From: Candidatus Methylomirabilota bacterium
GTDB lineage: Bacteria > Methylomirabilota > Methylomirabilia > Rokubacteriales > CSP1-6
Length of the DNA: 32,980 nt
Assembly (NCBI GenBank): GCA_035936835.1
Contig: DASYVT010000033.1
Span: 1 to 32,980, forward strand
Direction of reading: 5' to 3'
Shown here: positions 15,201-22,090 of the stretch, in pieces
Position numbering within the stretch: position 1 is the stretch's first letter
How the letters are laid out: every line of letters starts with the position of its first letter
Made by a program: the position numbers and the translations under genes
Notes under the pieces: generated by a model
Seen by the model: the letters and a program-made list of their open reading frames with translations, nothing else
What the model was told of the DNA's origin: nothing
Databases searched by the model: none

Positions 15201-16181
15201 ATGATCAACAAAATCCCGTGGGCCCTGGTGGTCCTCGTGGCGGCGTTCTTCGTGCCGGCGGCGGGCTCGCGCTACTACACCTTCCTCGCCAACGACGTCG
15301 TCATCTGGGCGCTCTTCGCCACGAGCCTCAACCTGCTGGTCGGCTACACTGGGCTCGTCTCCTTCGGCCACGCCGCCTACTTCGGCATCGGTGCCTACGC
15401 GACCGGCATCCTCATGAAGAAGATGGGCGTGTCGTTCCTCCTGGCCTTTCCCGCGGCCGGCGTCCTGGCCGGGCTCTTCGCCCTCCTCTTCGGCTTCTTT
15501 TGCGTGCGCCTCACGCGGATCTACTTCGCCATGCTGACGCTTGCCTTCGCCCAGATCGTCTGGGCGATCTGCTTCAAGTGGAACGAGGTGACCGGCGGCG
15601 AGCAGGGCATGCCGGAGATCCCCTACCCGGATTTCGGCTGGCTGGAGCGGGTGGCGGCGTGGCTGCCCTTCGTGGGCGGCTACCGGACGTCGGAATACTT
15701 CTATTTCCTCACCCTCCTCCTCGTCGCCGGGTGCCTCTGGCTGCTCCGCCGCGTCGTGGGCTCGCCGTTCGGCCGCATGCTCACCACCATCCGCGAGAAT
15801 CCGGAGCGCGCAGAGTTCATCGGCGTCAACGTGCGCCGCTACGAGCTGGCGGCCTTCGTCGTCGCGGGCGCCTTCGCGGGGCTCGCGGGCGGGCTCTTCG
15901 GCATCTTCAACCGGGGCGTCTTCCCCGACTTCGCGTACTGGACCAAGTCCTCCGAGGTGCTGATCATGACGCTCTTGGGCGGCATGGCCACCTTCATCGG
16001 CCCGGCGCTGGGCGCCCTCGCCCTCATCTGGCTCAACCAGCAGATCGTCTCCTACACGCAGTACTGGCCGCTCATCCTCGGCACGATTCTCATCGTGCTG
16101 CTCTTCGTCTTCCCCGGCGGGATCGCGGGAGCGGTGGAGTCAGCGGTGCGCCGGCTCCGGCGGAGGCGCCAGGTTGCTTGA
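15201..16181 (+). CDS. livM: Liv ABC transporter permease (LivM-type, cluster 2)
   Basis: A 326-residue permease. The hallmark GYTGLVSFGHAAYFGIGAYATG lies at about residues 49-70; the coupling loop includes TTIRENPERAEFIGVNVRRYELA, and the C-terminus is basic (RRLRRRRQVA). The open frame begins with a GTG at 15135, but the 22 residues before the ATG at 15201 are charged, unlike a LivM start, while MINKIPWALVVLVAAFF opens directly on a transmembrane helix; I therefore use 15201, with a poor ribosome-binding site. It overlaps the following ATPase gene by 8 nt. Confidence 0.88.
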   Translation: MINKIPWALVVLVAAFFVPAAGSRYYTFLANDVVIWALFATSLNLLVGYTGLVSFGHAAYFGIGAYATGILMKKMGVSFLLAFPAAGVLAGLFALLFGFFCVRLTRIYFAMLTLAFAQIVWAICFKWNEVTGGEQGMPEIPYPDFGWLERVAAWLPFVGGYRTSEYFYFLTLLLVAGCLWLLRRVVGSPFGRMLTTIRENPERAEFIGVNVRRYELAAFVVAGAFAGLAGGLFGIFNRGVFPDFAYWTKSSEVLIMTLLGGMATFIGPALGALALIWLNQQIVSYTQYWPLILGTILIVLLFVFPGGIAGAVESAVRRLRRRRQVA

Positions 16182-16911
16182 CGTCCGCGATCTCCGCAAG
16201 AGCTTCGACGGCTTCCAGGCCGTGGGCGGGGTCAGCTTCAGCGTCTCGCGCGGCTCGATCAGCGCCATCATCGGGCCCAACGGCGCGGGCAAGACGACGC
16301 TCTTCAACCTCATCACCGGCCACCTCCGGCCCGACGCGGGCAGCGTCAGCTTCAATGGCCACGAGGTCACCGGCATCGCGCCGCACGACCTCTGCCGCCT
16401 GGGCATGGGCCGGTCCTTCCAGCGCACCAACATCTTCCCGCGGCTCACGGTGTTCCAGAACATCCAGGCGGCGTTCCTTTCCCACCGCGGCCGCGGCTGG
16501 AACCTTCTGGCCCGGGTGGACCGCCTCTACCGCGACGAGACCGAGGCGCTGCTCGACTCGGTGGGACTCCTCGACAAGGCCGGTGAAGTCGCCGGCTTCC
16601 TCTCCCACGGCAACCAGAAGCAGCTCGAGCTCGGCATCACGCTGGCGCTCGAACCCGAGATCCTCCTCCTCGACGAGCCGACGGCGGGCATGTCGGCCCA
16701 GGAGACGCGCGACTCCATCCGGCTTATCGAGCGCATCGCGCGCGAGCGCGGGCTGACGCTCCTCTTCACCGAGCACGACATGGAGGTGGTCTTCGCCATC
16801 GCCCACCGCATCACCGTGCTCCACCAGGGCGAGGTCATCGCCGACGGCACGCCCGAAGAGGTGCGCCGGCATCCTGAAGTCCGCCGCGTGTACCTGGGGG
16901 AGCGGCGGTGA
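16174..16911 (+). CDS. livG: Liv ABC transporter ATP-binding protein (LivG-type, cluster 2)
   Basis: A 245-residue ABC ATPase starting at TTG 16174, inside the end of the LivM gene, giving MLDVRDLRKSFDGF. Walker A is GPNGAGKTT (34-42), the signature is LSHGNQ (143-148, the LivG variant), Walker B LLLLDEPTAG (D167, E168), and the H-loop is FTEHDME. The LivG-specific insertion after the Q-loop (SFQRTNIFPRLTVFQNIQ) is present. It ends with RRVYLGERR and overlaps the LivF start as GTGA. Unlike its cluster 1 counterpart it keeps a standard Walker B. Confidence 0.92.
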   Translation: MLDVRDLRKSFDGFQAVGGVSFSVSRGSISAIIGPNGAGKTTLFNLITGHLRPDAGSVSFNGHEVTGIAPHDLCRLGMGRSFQRTNIFPRLTVFQNIQAAFLSHRGRGWNLLARVDRLYRDETEALLDSVGLLDKAGEVAGFLSHGNQKQLELGITLALEPEILLLDEPTAGMSAQETRDSIRLIERIARERGLTLLFTEHDMEVVFAIAHRITVLHQGEVIADGTPEEVRRHPEVRRVYLGERR

Positions 16912-17621
16912 AGGCGGCGCCGATCCTGGCGGTCGAAGAGGTCTTTACCTCCTACGGCCTGTCGCAGGTCCTCTTCGGTGTCTCGCTGGAGGTGGCGGCG
17001 GGCGAGTGCGTCTGTCTCCTGGGCAGGAACGGCGTCGGCAAGACGACGACCATCCGGAGCGTCATGGGGTTGACCCCGCCGCGCGAGGGGCGCGTGGTCT
17101 GGAAGGGACGGGACATCGCCGGCCGCCAGCCCTACGAGATCGCCGCCCTCGGCATCGGCTTCGTGCCAGAAGATCGCCGCATCTTCGCCGATCTCACCGT
17201 GTGGGAGAACCTCGACGTCGCCGCGCGCAGCCGAGGAGGGAGCTCGGGGTGGACCCTCGAGCGCGTTTTCGACCTCTTCCCCAAGCTTCGCGAGCTGGTG
17301 GGCCGGCAGGGCGGCTTCCTCTCCGGCGGCGAGCAGCAGATGCTGACGATCGCGCGCACGCTCATGGGCAACCCCGAGCTGCTGCTCCTCGACGAGCCCT
17401 CCGAGGGCCTGGCGCCGCTCGTCGTGGATCACCTCAAGGAACAAATCGCCCGACTCAAGCAGGACGGCCTGACCACCCTCCTCGCCGAGCAGAACGTGGA
17501 CTTCTGCCTCGACCTGGCCGACCGCGTCTACGTCCTCGAGAAGGGCCGGATCCGCTACGAAGGCACCGCCGCTTCATTCCGGGAAGACGAGTCCATCCGC
17601 GCCCAATACCTCGCGCTCTGA
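16908..17621 (+). CDS. livF: Liv ABC transporter ATP-binding protein (LivF-type, cluster 2)
   Basis: A 237-residue ABC ATPase; GTG 16908 overlaps the preceding stop (GTGA). Walker A is GRNGVGKTT (39-47), the signature LSGGEQQ and Walker B LLLLDEPSEGLAP are canonical, and AEQNVDFCL replaces the H-loop as in LivF proteins. It closes the five-gene importer of cluster 2. Its end is 21 nt before the next start, with no terminator-like hairpin, so the following gene relies on its own promoter in that short gap. Confidence 0.92.
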   Translation: MKAAPILAVEEVFTSYGLSQVLFGVSLEVAAGECVCLLGRNGVGKTTTIRSVMGLTPPREGRVVWKGRDIAGRQPYEIAALGIGFVPEDRRIFADLTVWENLDVAARSRGGSSGWTLERVFDLFPKLRELVGRQGGFLSGGEQQMLTIARTLMGNPELLLLDEPSEGLAPLVVDHLKEQIARLKQDGLTTLLAEQNVDFCLDLADRVYVLEKGRIRYEGTAASFREDESIRAQYLAL

Positions 17622-17626
17622 TTTTC

Positions 17627-17635
17627 TGGTAGGGT
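17627..17635 (+). promoter_or_regulatory. Extended -10 predicting a leaderless transcript
   Basis: TGG-TAGGGT ends 7 nt before the ATG at 17643, in the 21-nt gap after the Liv cluster. No ribosome-binding site and no strong -35 are visible. It would drive the genes at 17643-20633. Confidence 0.5.
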
Positions 17636-17642
17636 GTGGGCC

Positions 17643-17933
17643 ATGGCGACCTTCACGCTGACGTGCCCCTGCTGCAGCGGCCGGCTGACGATCGACCCCA
17701 AGCTCGAGGCCGTGGTCGCCCACGAGCCCCCGCCGCGGGCGAGGTCCGGGCTCGGCCTGGGCGACGCGATCACCTCGCTCCAGGGCGAGGCGGCCAAGCG
17801 CGAGGAACGCTTCCGGGAGCAGATGAAGGCCGAGCAGAACAAGTCGAAGGTGCTCGACGCCAAGCTCCAGCAGGCTTTGAAGAAGGCCAAGGACGATCCC
17901 TCGAAACCCATCAACCCCATGGACATGGACTAG
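17643..17933 (+). CDS. Small Cys-containing coiled-coil protein, function unknown
   Basis: A 96-residue protein. It opens with MATFTLTCPCCSGRLTIDPKL, a half zinc-ribbon-like knuckle with three cysteines (C8, C10, C11) and no second pair, followed by a strand that fits a rubredoxin-like knuckle. Residues about 38-80 are charged and helical (AAKREERFREQMKAEQNKSKVLDAKLQQALKKAKDD) and likely form a coiled coil; the end is PSKPINPMDMD. A dimer could complete a metal site. It is the first gene of the operon with the squalene/phytoene synthase-like gene (5-nt gap). I do not recognise a function. Confidence 0.65.
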   Translation: MATFTLTCPCCSGRLTIDPKLEAVVAHEPPPRARSGLGLGDAITSLQGEAAKREERFREQMKAEQNKSKVLDAKLQQALKKAKDDPSKPINPMDMD

Positions 17934-17938
17934 CACCC

Positions 17939-18964
17939 GTGGCCGGAGGGGACCCGACCTCCGTCCTGCTCAAGAGCGTCAGCCGCTCCTTCTATCTCTC
18001 GCTCGCCGTCCTGCCCGCCGCCGTCAGGCCCGCCATCGGCTTGGCCTATCTCCTGGCGCGGGCCGCCGACACCATCGCCGACACCCGGCTCATCGACCGC
18101 CACCAGCGCATCACCCACCTGCTGGCGCTGCGCGACGAGCTCGACGTGCCCGAGCCCGGCCGCGTCGAAGCCATCGTCGAGGCCACGCGAAGCGTCCAGT
18201 CGCTCGCGGCGGAGCGCGCGCTGCTCGAGCGCCTGCCCGAGTGCCTGGCGGCCTACCGGGCGCTCCTCGCCGACGACCGCCGGCAGGTGCGCCGCGTCCT
18301 CGAAACCATCGTGGAAGGCATGACGGAGGACCTCGCGCGCTTCCCAGGCGAGGACGAGGGCGGGCTCGCCGCGCTCGACACCCGCGCGGCTCTCGACCGC
18401 TACACCTATCTGGTCGCGGGCTGCGTCGGCGAGTTCTGGACCGAGGTGCACGTGGCCCACCGGCCGCGGCTCAGGCACTGGGACCTCGAGAAGATGACGG
18501 GGTTAGGTATCCGCTTCGGCAAGGCGCTCCAGATGACCAACGTGCTGCGCGACATCCCGCGCGACCTGCGCCAGGGGCGCTGCTACCTGCCCCGCCACGA
18601 CCTGGCGCTTCTCGGCCTCGAGCCCAAGGACCTCCTCGACCCCAAGATGGGACCGGCCCTCCGGCCGCTTCTCGTCGAGCTGCTCAACGTGGCGCTCGAC
18701 CACTACGAGGCCGGCTGGCAGTATACCTTCGCCATCCCCAAGCGCGAGACGCGCATGCGGCTGGCCTGCGCGTGGCCGCTCCTGATCGGCCTGCGCACGC
18801 TCGATCTGCTCGCGCAGGCGCCCAACTGGCTCGACCCGGACGTCGTCCTCAAGGTGCCGCGCATCCGCGTGTACGGCATGATGGCGCAGTCGGTGGCGAC
18901 GGTCTGGTCCACGCGCGCGCTCGCCCGCAAGGCCCGCCAGCTCCGCGAGCGCATCCGGCTGTGA
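17939..18964 (+). CDS. Squalene/phytoene synthase family protein
   Basis: A 341-residue trans-isoprenyl diphosphate synthase (head-to-head) that condenses two prenyl diphosphates. Both aspartate-rich metal motifs are present: DTIAD (44-48, in LLARAADTIADT) and DIPRD (205-209, in MTNVLRDIPRDLRQGRCYLP). The SRSFYLSLAVLP opening (residues 15-26) is the conserved first helix. The GTG at 17939 is the first start after the upstream gene. Whether the product is squalene, dehydrosqualene or phytoene cannot be told; no hopanoid or carotenoid genes accompany it here. The stop overlaps the next gene as GTGA. Confidence 0.88.
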   Translation: MAGGDPTSVLLKSVSRSFYLSLAVLPAAVRPAIGLAYLLARAADTIADTRLIDRHQRITHLLALRDELDVPEPGRVEAIVEATRSVQSLAAERALLERLPECLAAYRALLADDRRQVRRVLETIVEGMTEDLARFPGEDEGGLAALDTRAALDRYTYLVAGCVGEFWTEVHVAHRPRLRHWDLEKMTGLGIRFGKALQMTNVLRDIPRDLRQGRCYLPRHDLALLGLEPKDLLDPKMGPALRPLLVELLNVALDHYEAGWQYTFAIPKRETRMRLACAWPLLIGLRTLDLLAQAPNWLDPDVVLKVPRIRVYGMMAQSVATVWSTRALARKARQLRERIRL

Positions 18965-19848
18965 TCCCCATCCTGCAGGTGGACGCCTTCACCGAGCGCC
19001 CCTTCGGCGGCAACCCCGCCGCCGTGGTCCTCGACGCGCAGGGGCTCTCCGACCGCCAGATGCAGGCGATCGCCACGGAGATGCGCGTCGCCGGCACGGC
19101 GTGCCTCACGCCGGCCACTGCCGAGGGCGCCCAGTGGCGCCTCCGATGGTTCACGCCGACCCGCGAGATCGCCTACTCGGGCCATACGACGCTGGCGGCC
19201 GTCCACGCCCTCATCGAAGCGGGGAGGCTCCGCAACGACCACGTCGTCTTCGAGACGCAGGCGGGGCCCTTGGGCGCTAGCGTGGTCGCGGGCAAGGCGC
19301 GCCGGCTCATCTGGCTCGAGCCCAAGGTGCCCGCGCTCGATCCCTTCACCGGCCAGCTCACTCACATTCGGGAGGCGCTCGGGCTTCCCGTGGCCGCAGG
19401 CTGGGCACACCCGGTGACGACACCCGACCACGACCTCCTCATCCCCGTCGCGGGGCTCGACGTCCTGCGAGCGCTCACGCCGAACATGGCGGCGCTCGCG
19501 GAGGTCGCGATCCATGCCGGCGTGCGCGGCGTCTGCGTCGTGTCGCGCGAAACGATAGACAAAGGCTCGGCGACGCACTGCCGCTTCTTCGCTCCACATT
19601 TTGGAATACCCGAGGACATCGTGACGGGCTCCGTCCACTCCTCGATCGGGATCTGGCTCCTCGAGGCGGGGGTCCTGCATGCCGACAGCACGCTCGCGGC
19701 CTTCACGGCCGAGCAGGGCGACGGCATGGGCCGCCCGGGCAGACTGCGCGTGGAGCTCCAGGTGCATGACGGCGCCGTCGCCCGCGTGCGCGTCGGCGGC
19801 ACGGCCGTGACCGTGCTGGCGGGCAGCATCGCCGTCCCGGACGCGTGA
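18961..19848 (+). CDS. PhzF-like isomerase/epimerase fold protein lacking catalytic Glu
   Basis: A 295-residue protein of the PhzF family (diaminopimelate-epimerase fold). It begins IPILQVDAFTERPFGGNPAAVVL, the family hallmark, and contains TREIAYSGHTTLAAVHAL (H75) and a degenerate EDIVTGSVHSSIGIWLL. The position of the catalytic glutamate (E45 in PhzF, within the S-E-T motif) is glycine here: MRVAGTACLTP, G45. The usual isomerase chemistry is therefore doubtful, though other residues are kept. GTG start overlaps the upstream stop. Position between an isoprenoid enzyme and a DUF429 gene gives no clear pathway. Confidence 0.85.
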   Translation: MIPILQVDAFTERPFGGNPAAVVLDAQGLSDRQMQAIATEMRVAGTACLTPATAEGAQWRLRWFTPTREIAYSGHTTLAAVHALIEAGRLRNDHVVFETQAGPLGASVVAGKARRLIWLEPKVPALDPFTGQLTHIREALGLPVAAGWAHPVTTPDHDLLIPVAGLDVLRALTPNMAALAEVAIHAGVRGVCVVSRETIDKGSATHCRFFAPHFGIPEDIVTGSVHSSIGIWLLEAGVLHADSTLAAFTAEQGDGMGRPGRLRVELQVHDGAVARVRVGGTAVTVLAGSIAVPDA

Positions 19849-20633
19849 GGTTCCTCGGGGTCGATCTCGCCTGGAAGGACGGCAATCCTTCGGGCGTGGT
19901 GCTCCTCGGCGGCCAGAGCTTTCCACTCCGCCTGCGCGAGGCCCCACAGATCCTGACGGATCATGCCGGCGTACTGGATTGGATCACTCATCATGTCGCG
20001 CATCACCGGGCTGCGGTCGGCATTGACGCACCCCTTCTTGGACTCGAAACGGCGGGCCACCGCGGTGCGGAGCGAGCCATCGGAGAAACTTTCCAGCGCT
20101 TCGATGCACCCGCTTTCCCCCCACCAAGAGATCCTGACCTGCGGCGGTTCATTGGGGGGCTCCAAAAACGATGGCCTCTTGAGGGGTTTGGTCCCAACCA
20201 CAAGCCGACCAGCGGTAACCCCGCCATCCGAGAGGTGTACCCGAATGCCTTTCAAGTCGGACTCTTCCGTCTGGACCTCACCGGCGAGAAGACCATCGTC
20301 AAGTACAAGCGGAAGAAGACTCGCTTCCGGAGAAAAGCTGACTGGGCGGAGAACGGCCTGACACCCTTCGTCGCCCGGTGCACCCGGACCTTAATGGAGC
20401 GCCACCTCATCGTCGATGACTCCTCGTGGCAAGCCTTTGCAGCGGACGCTCCAGATGTCGGGAAAACAACTCGCGAGCTGAAGTCCATTGAGGACCGGTG
20501 GGATGCCTTGATCTGTGCCTTGGCCGTGGCTTTCGAGTTCTTCGACCCGGGCTCGATGCGCTTCTACCCTGACGGCGACTTGGCGTGGCGGCGCGGGTAC
20601 ATCCTGGCCCCGACCCTACCGACCCGGCGGTAG
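19845..20633 (+). CDS. DUF429 family protein (RNase H-like fold, predicted nuclease)
   Basis: A 262-residue protein. FLGVDLAWKDGNPSG at the N-terminus is the DUF429 opening (D7 would be the first metal ligand of an RNase H-like fold), followed by AVGIDAPLLG, REVYPNAFQ, and a closing WDALICALAVAFEF segment. Function is experimentally undefined; nuclease activity is predicted for the family. GTG start overlaps the PhzF-like gene (GTGA). Codon choice looks less GC-biased than the neighbours (more AAG/AAA, TTT, CGA-type codons and A/T third positions after about 20000), suggesting a different history. It ends where a truncated membrane-protein gene on the other strand is cut off. Confidence 0.78.
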   Translation: MRFLGVDLAWKDGNPSGVVLLGGQSFPLRLREAPQILTDHAGVLDWITHHVAHHRAAVGIDAPLLGLETAGHRGAERAIGETFQRFDAPAFPPPRDPDLRRFIGGLQKRWPLEGFGPNHKPTSGNPAIREVYPNAFQVGLFRLDLTGEKTIVKYKRKKTRFRRKADWAENGLTPFVARCTRTLMERHLIVDDSSWQAFAADAPDVGKTTRELKSIEDRWDALICALAVAFEFFDPGSMRFYPDGDLAWRRGYILAPTLPTRR

Positions 20634-21051
20634 CAGCGCCGACCGCGCCCGTCTCCGCGAGTAGGCGCAGACCGAGAAGGCAGACGAGTCCCGCGTTGGC
20701 GGCGTAGAGCAGGACGTGTGTCAGGTGATCGCCCTTGGGCTCCATGCCCCACAGGAAATAGTCGGCGCCGAAGGACAGCCACGTCACCGGGATCCAGTGA
20801 CCCTCGTGGAAGGTCGTCAGCATCCAGCCGAGCTGCGCCCAGCCGAGGCCCCTCCAGGCGCGCTTGGTGACGAGATTCGACTCGTCATCCCAGGGGAGGA
20901 AGCCGCCGCGGAGCGCGGGGAGGGAGGCGATCCACACCAGGCACGCGACCGCGATGGCGACGAGCCACTCGGCGGGCGCGGATCGGGCTCGCGGGCCGCC
21001 GGGCGCGGAGGCGGCATCCGGCGGGGCCTGGCCATGGAGCGGCCCGCTCAG
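20634..21051 (-). pseudogene. Truncated N-terminus of a TMTC-like polytopic membrane protein
   Basis: Reading right to left, the frame encodes EWLVAIAVACLVWIASLPALRGGFLPWDDESNLV, then RGLGWAQLGWMLTTFHEGHWIPVTWLSFGADYFLWGMEPKGDHLTHVLLYAANAGLVCLLGLRLL. This is the typical first 110 residues of bacterial multi-membrane-span, TPR-containing (TMTC/PMT-like) glycosyltransferase proteins: first helix, WDD catalytic-type loop, H...P.TWLS, HL...L..NA helix. After about 20650 the homology stops and the frame runs antisense into the DUF429 gene. Full homologues have 500 or more residues, so this is a remnant. The start is unclear: CTG at 21049-21051 overlaps the M23 stop, and a GTG at 20937 would cut into the first helix. 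It fills the otherwise gene-free 20634-21047. Confidence 0.7.
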
Positions 21052-21914
21052 TCCCTGACGGGCAGCTTGAGCAGGGCGTCGGGGTCGATGCGGGCGCTGC
21101 GGAGGTGGGCACCCCAGTGCAGATGAGGCCCCGTGGCGCGGCCCGTGCTTCCGACGGCCCCGATGATCGAGCCGCGCTCGACAAGGGCGCCCTCGACCAC
21201 GTCCGCCCGGTCGAGGTGCATGTAGAGCGTGTAGAGTCCCTCGCCGTGGTCGAGCGCCACGAGCCGGCCCCCGAAGAAGAACTCGACCACGAGGGCGACG
21301 TGCCCGCGGTTCGAGGCCACGACAGGCGTCCCGGCTGGAGCCGCGAAATCCACGCCCGAGTGGGGCGAGCGAGGCTTGCCGTTGATGACGCGGCGCGAGC
21401 CGAAGCCCTCGGCCTTGGCGTCGGTGGCGACGGGCTTCGTGAAGGGGCCCCGCCAGAGCCGTTCCGGCCCGACCGTGGCGAAGAGCGTGCGGAGCCGCGC
21501 CGATTCCTCATTGGCGCGACGCTCGTCCTCTGGAGAGAGATCGACCATGGACTTGGGCAGGCTCAAGCGCTGGACGGGAAAATTACGCGCCTTGACCATG
21601 ATCGCGCCCGCGGCCTTGCGCGGCGCGCCCGTGCCGTCCACGAATCCGAGACGCCACGGCGTCTTGCCGGGCTTGGCCTCGAGATCGATGCCGATGAGCG
21701 CCGCATACCCGTCAGCATAGCGGAAGAAGAAGAGCGGACGGCCCGCCAGGCTGCCGTCCATTTCCGGCGCGGCCGCCACGCCGGTTATCACCATCAGCGC
21801 TACGTCGCCCTGCCGCACCGCCGACGGCGTCACCGTCACCTTCACCGCCGCCCAAACCGGCACCGCCCCCACGAAGACCAGCAAAACTAACACAACGCTC
21901 ATAAGAGAAGCCAT
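21048..21914 (-). CDS. M23 family peptidase (LytM domain), secreted
   Basis: A 288-residue exported endopeptidase. The start at 21914 gives MASLMSVVLVLLVFVGAVPVWAA, a signal peptide with cleavage after residue 23; the 39 upstream in-frame codons run through repeat DNA. A beta-rich N-terminal domain (25-115) precedes a linker and the LytM domain, whose zinc residues are complete: H185 and D189 (HSGVDFAAPAG), H233 (YMH), and H264/H266 (GPHLHWG). It should cut peptidoglycan cross-bridges or stems. A TACAAT lies 6 nt upstream of the ATG (leaderless). The transcript would continue into the membrane-protein remnant. Confidence 0.92.
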   Translation of the reverse strand: MASLMSVVLVLLVFVGAVPVWAAVKVTVTPSAVRQGDVALMVITGVAAAPEMDGSLAGRPLFFFRYADGYAALIGIDLEAKPGKTPWRLGFVDGTGAPRKAAGAIMVKARNFPVQRLSLPKSMVDLSPEDERRANEESARLRTLFATVGPERLWRGPFTKPVATDAKAEGFGSRRVINGKPRSPHSGVDFAAPAGTPVVASNRGHVALVVEFFFGGRLVALDHGEGLYTLYMHLDRADVVEGALVERGSIIGAVGSTGRATGPHLHWGAHLRSARIDPDALLKLPVRD

Positions 21915-21920
21915 GCAGCG

Positions 21921-21926
21921 ATTGTA
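21921..21926 (-). promoter_or_regulatory. -10 of the M23 peptidase gene, leaderless
   Basis: On the minus strand TACAAT ends 6 nt before the ATG at 21914. The -35 candidate at 17-nt spacing is TTCTGC (21944-21949), poor. No Shine-Dalgarno sequence is present. Confidence 0.5.
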
Positions 21927-21972
21927 CGCGCCGACTCCGCCTCGCAGAAGAAACCGCGCGGGGAATGCGCGA

Positions 21973-22049
21973 GGCGGGAGGGGGCCGGGGGATGCCCCCG
22001 AACCCCCGTGCTGTTGGGGGTGACGGGGCACCCCCGGTCCCCTCCCGCC
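21973..22049. repeat. Palindromic repeat carrying the dispersed GC core
   Basis: Arms 21973-21998 and 22025-22049 (GGCGGGAGGGG[G/A]CCGGGGG...GCCCC) pair with two small differences, and an inner CCCCC/GGGGG stem (22003-22007 with 22016-22020) closes the loop. Positions 21988-22007 repeat, with one C missing, the 21-bp inner core of the long inverted repeat at 5141-5161 and 5275-5295. It sits between the PAC2 stop and the M23 promoter and could act as a terminator. Confidence 0.75.
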
Positions 22050-22090
22050 CGGTAACTCGGACGCTCGAAGACCTCGCGCGCCAGAGCGCG

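Noticed and set aside
20716-21890. Plus-strand open frames opposite the membrane-protein remnant and M23 gene
   Set aside because: They are shadows of the minus-strand genes, with no family resemblance and no start signals.
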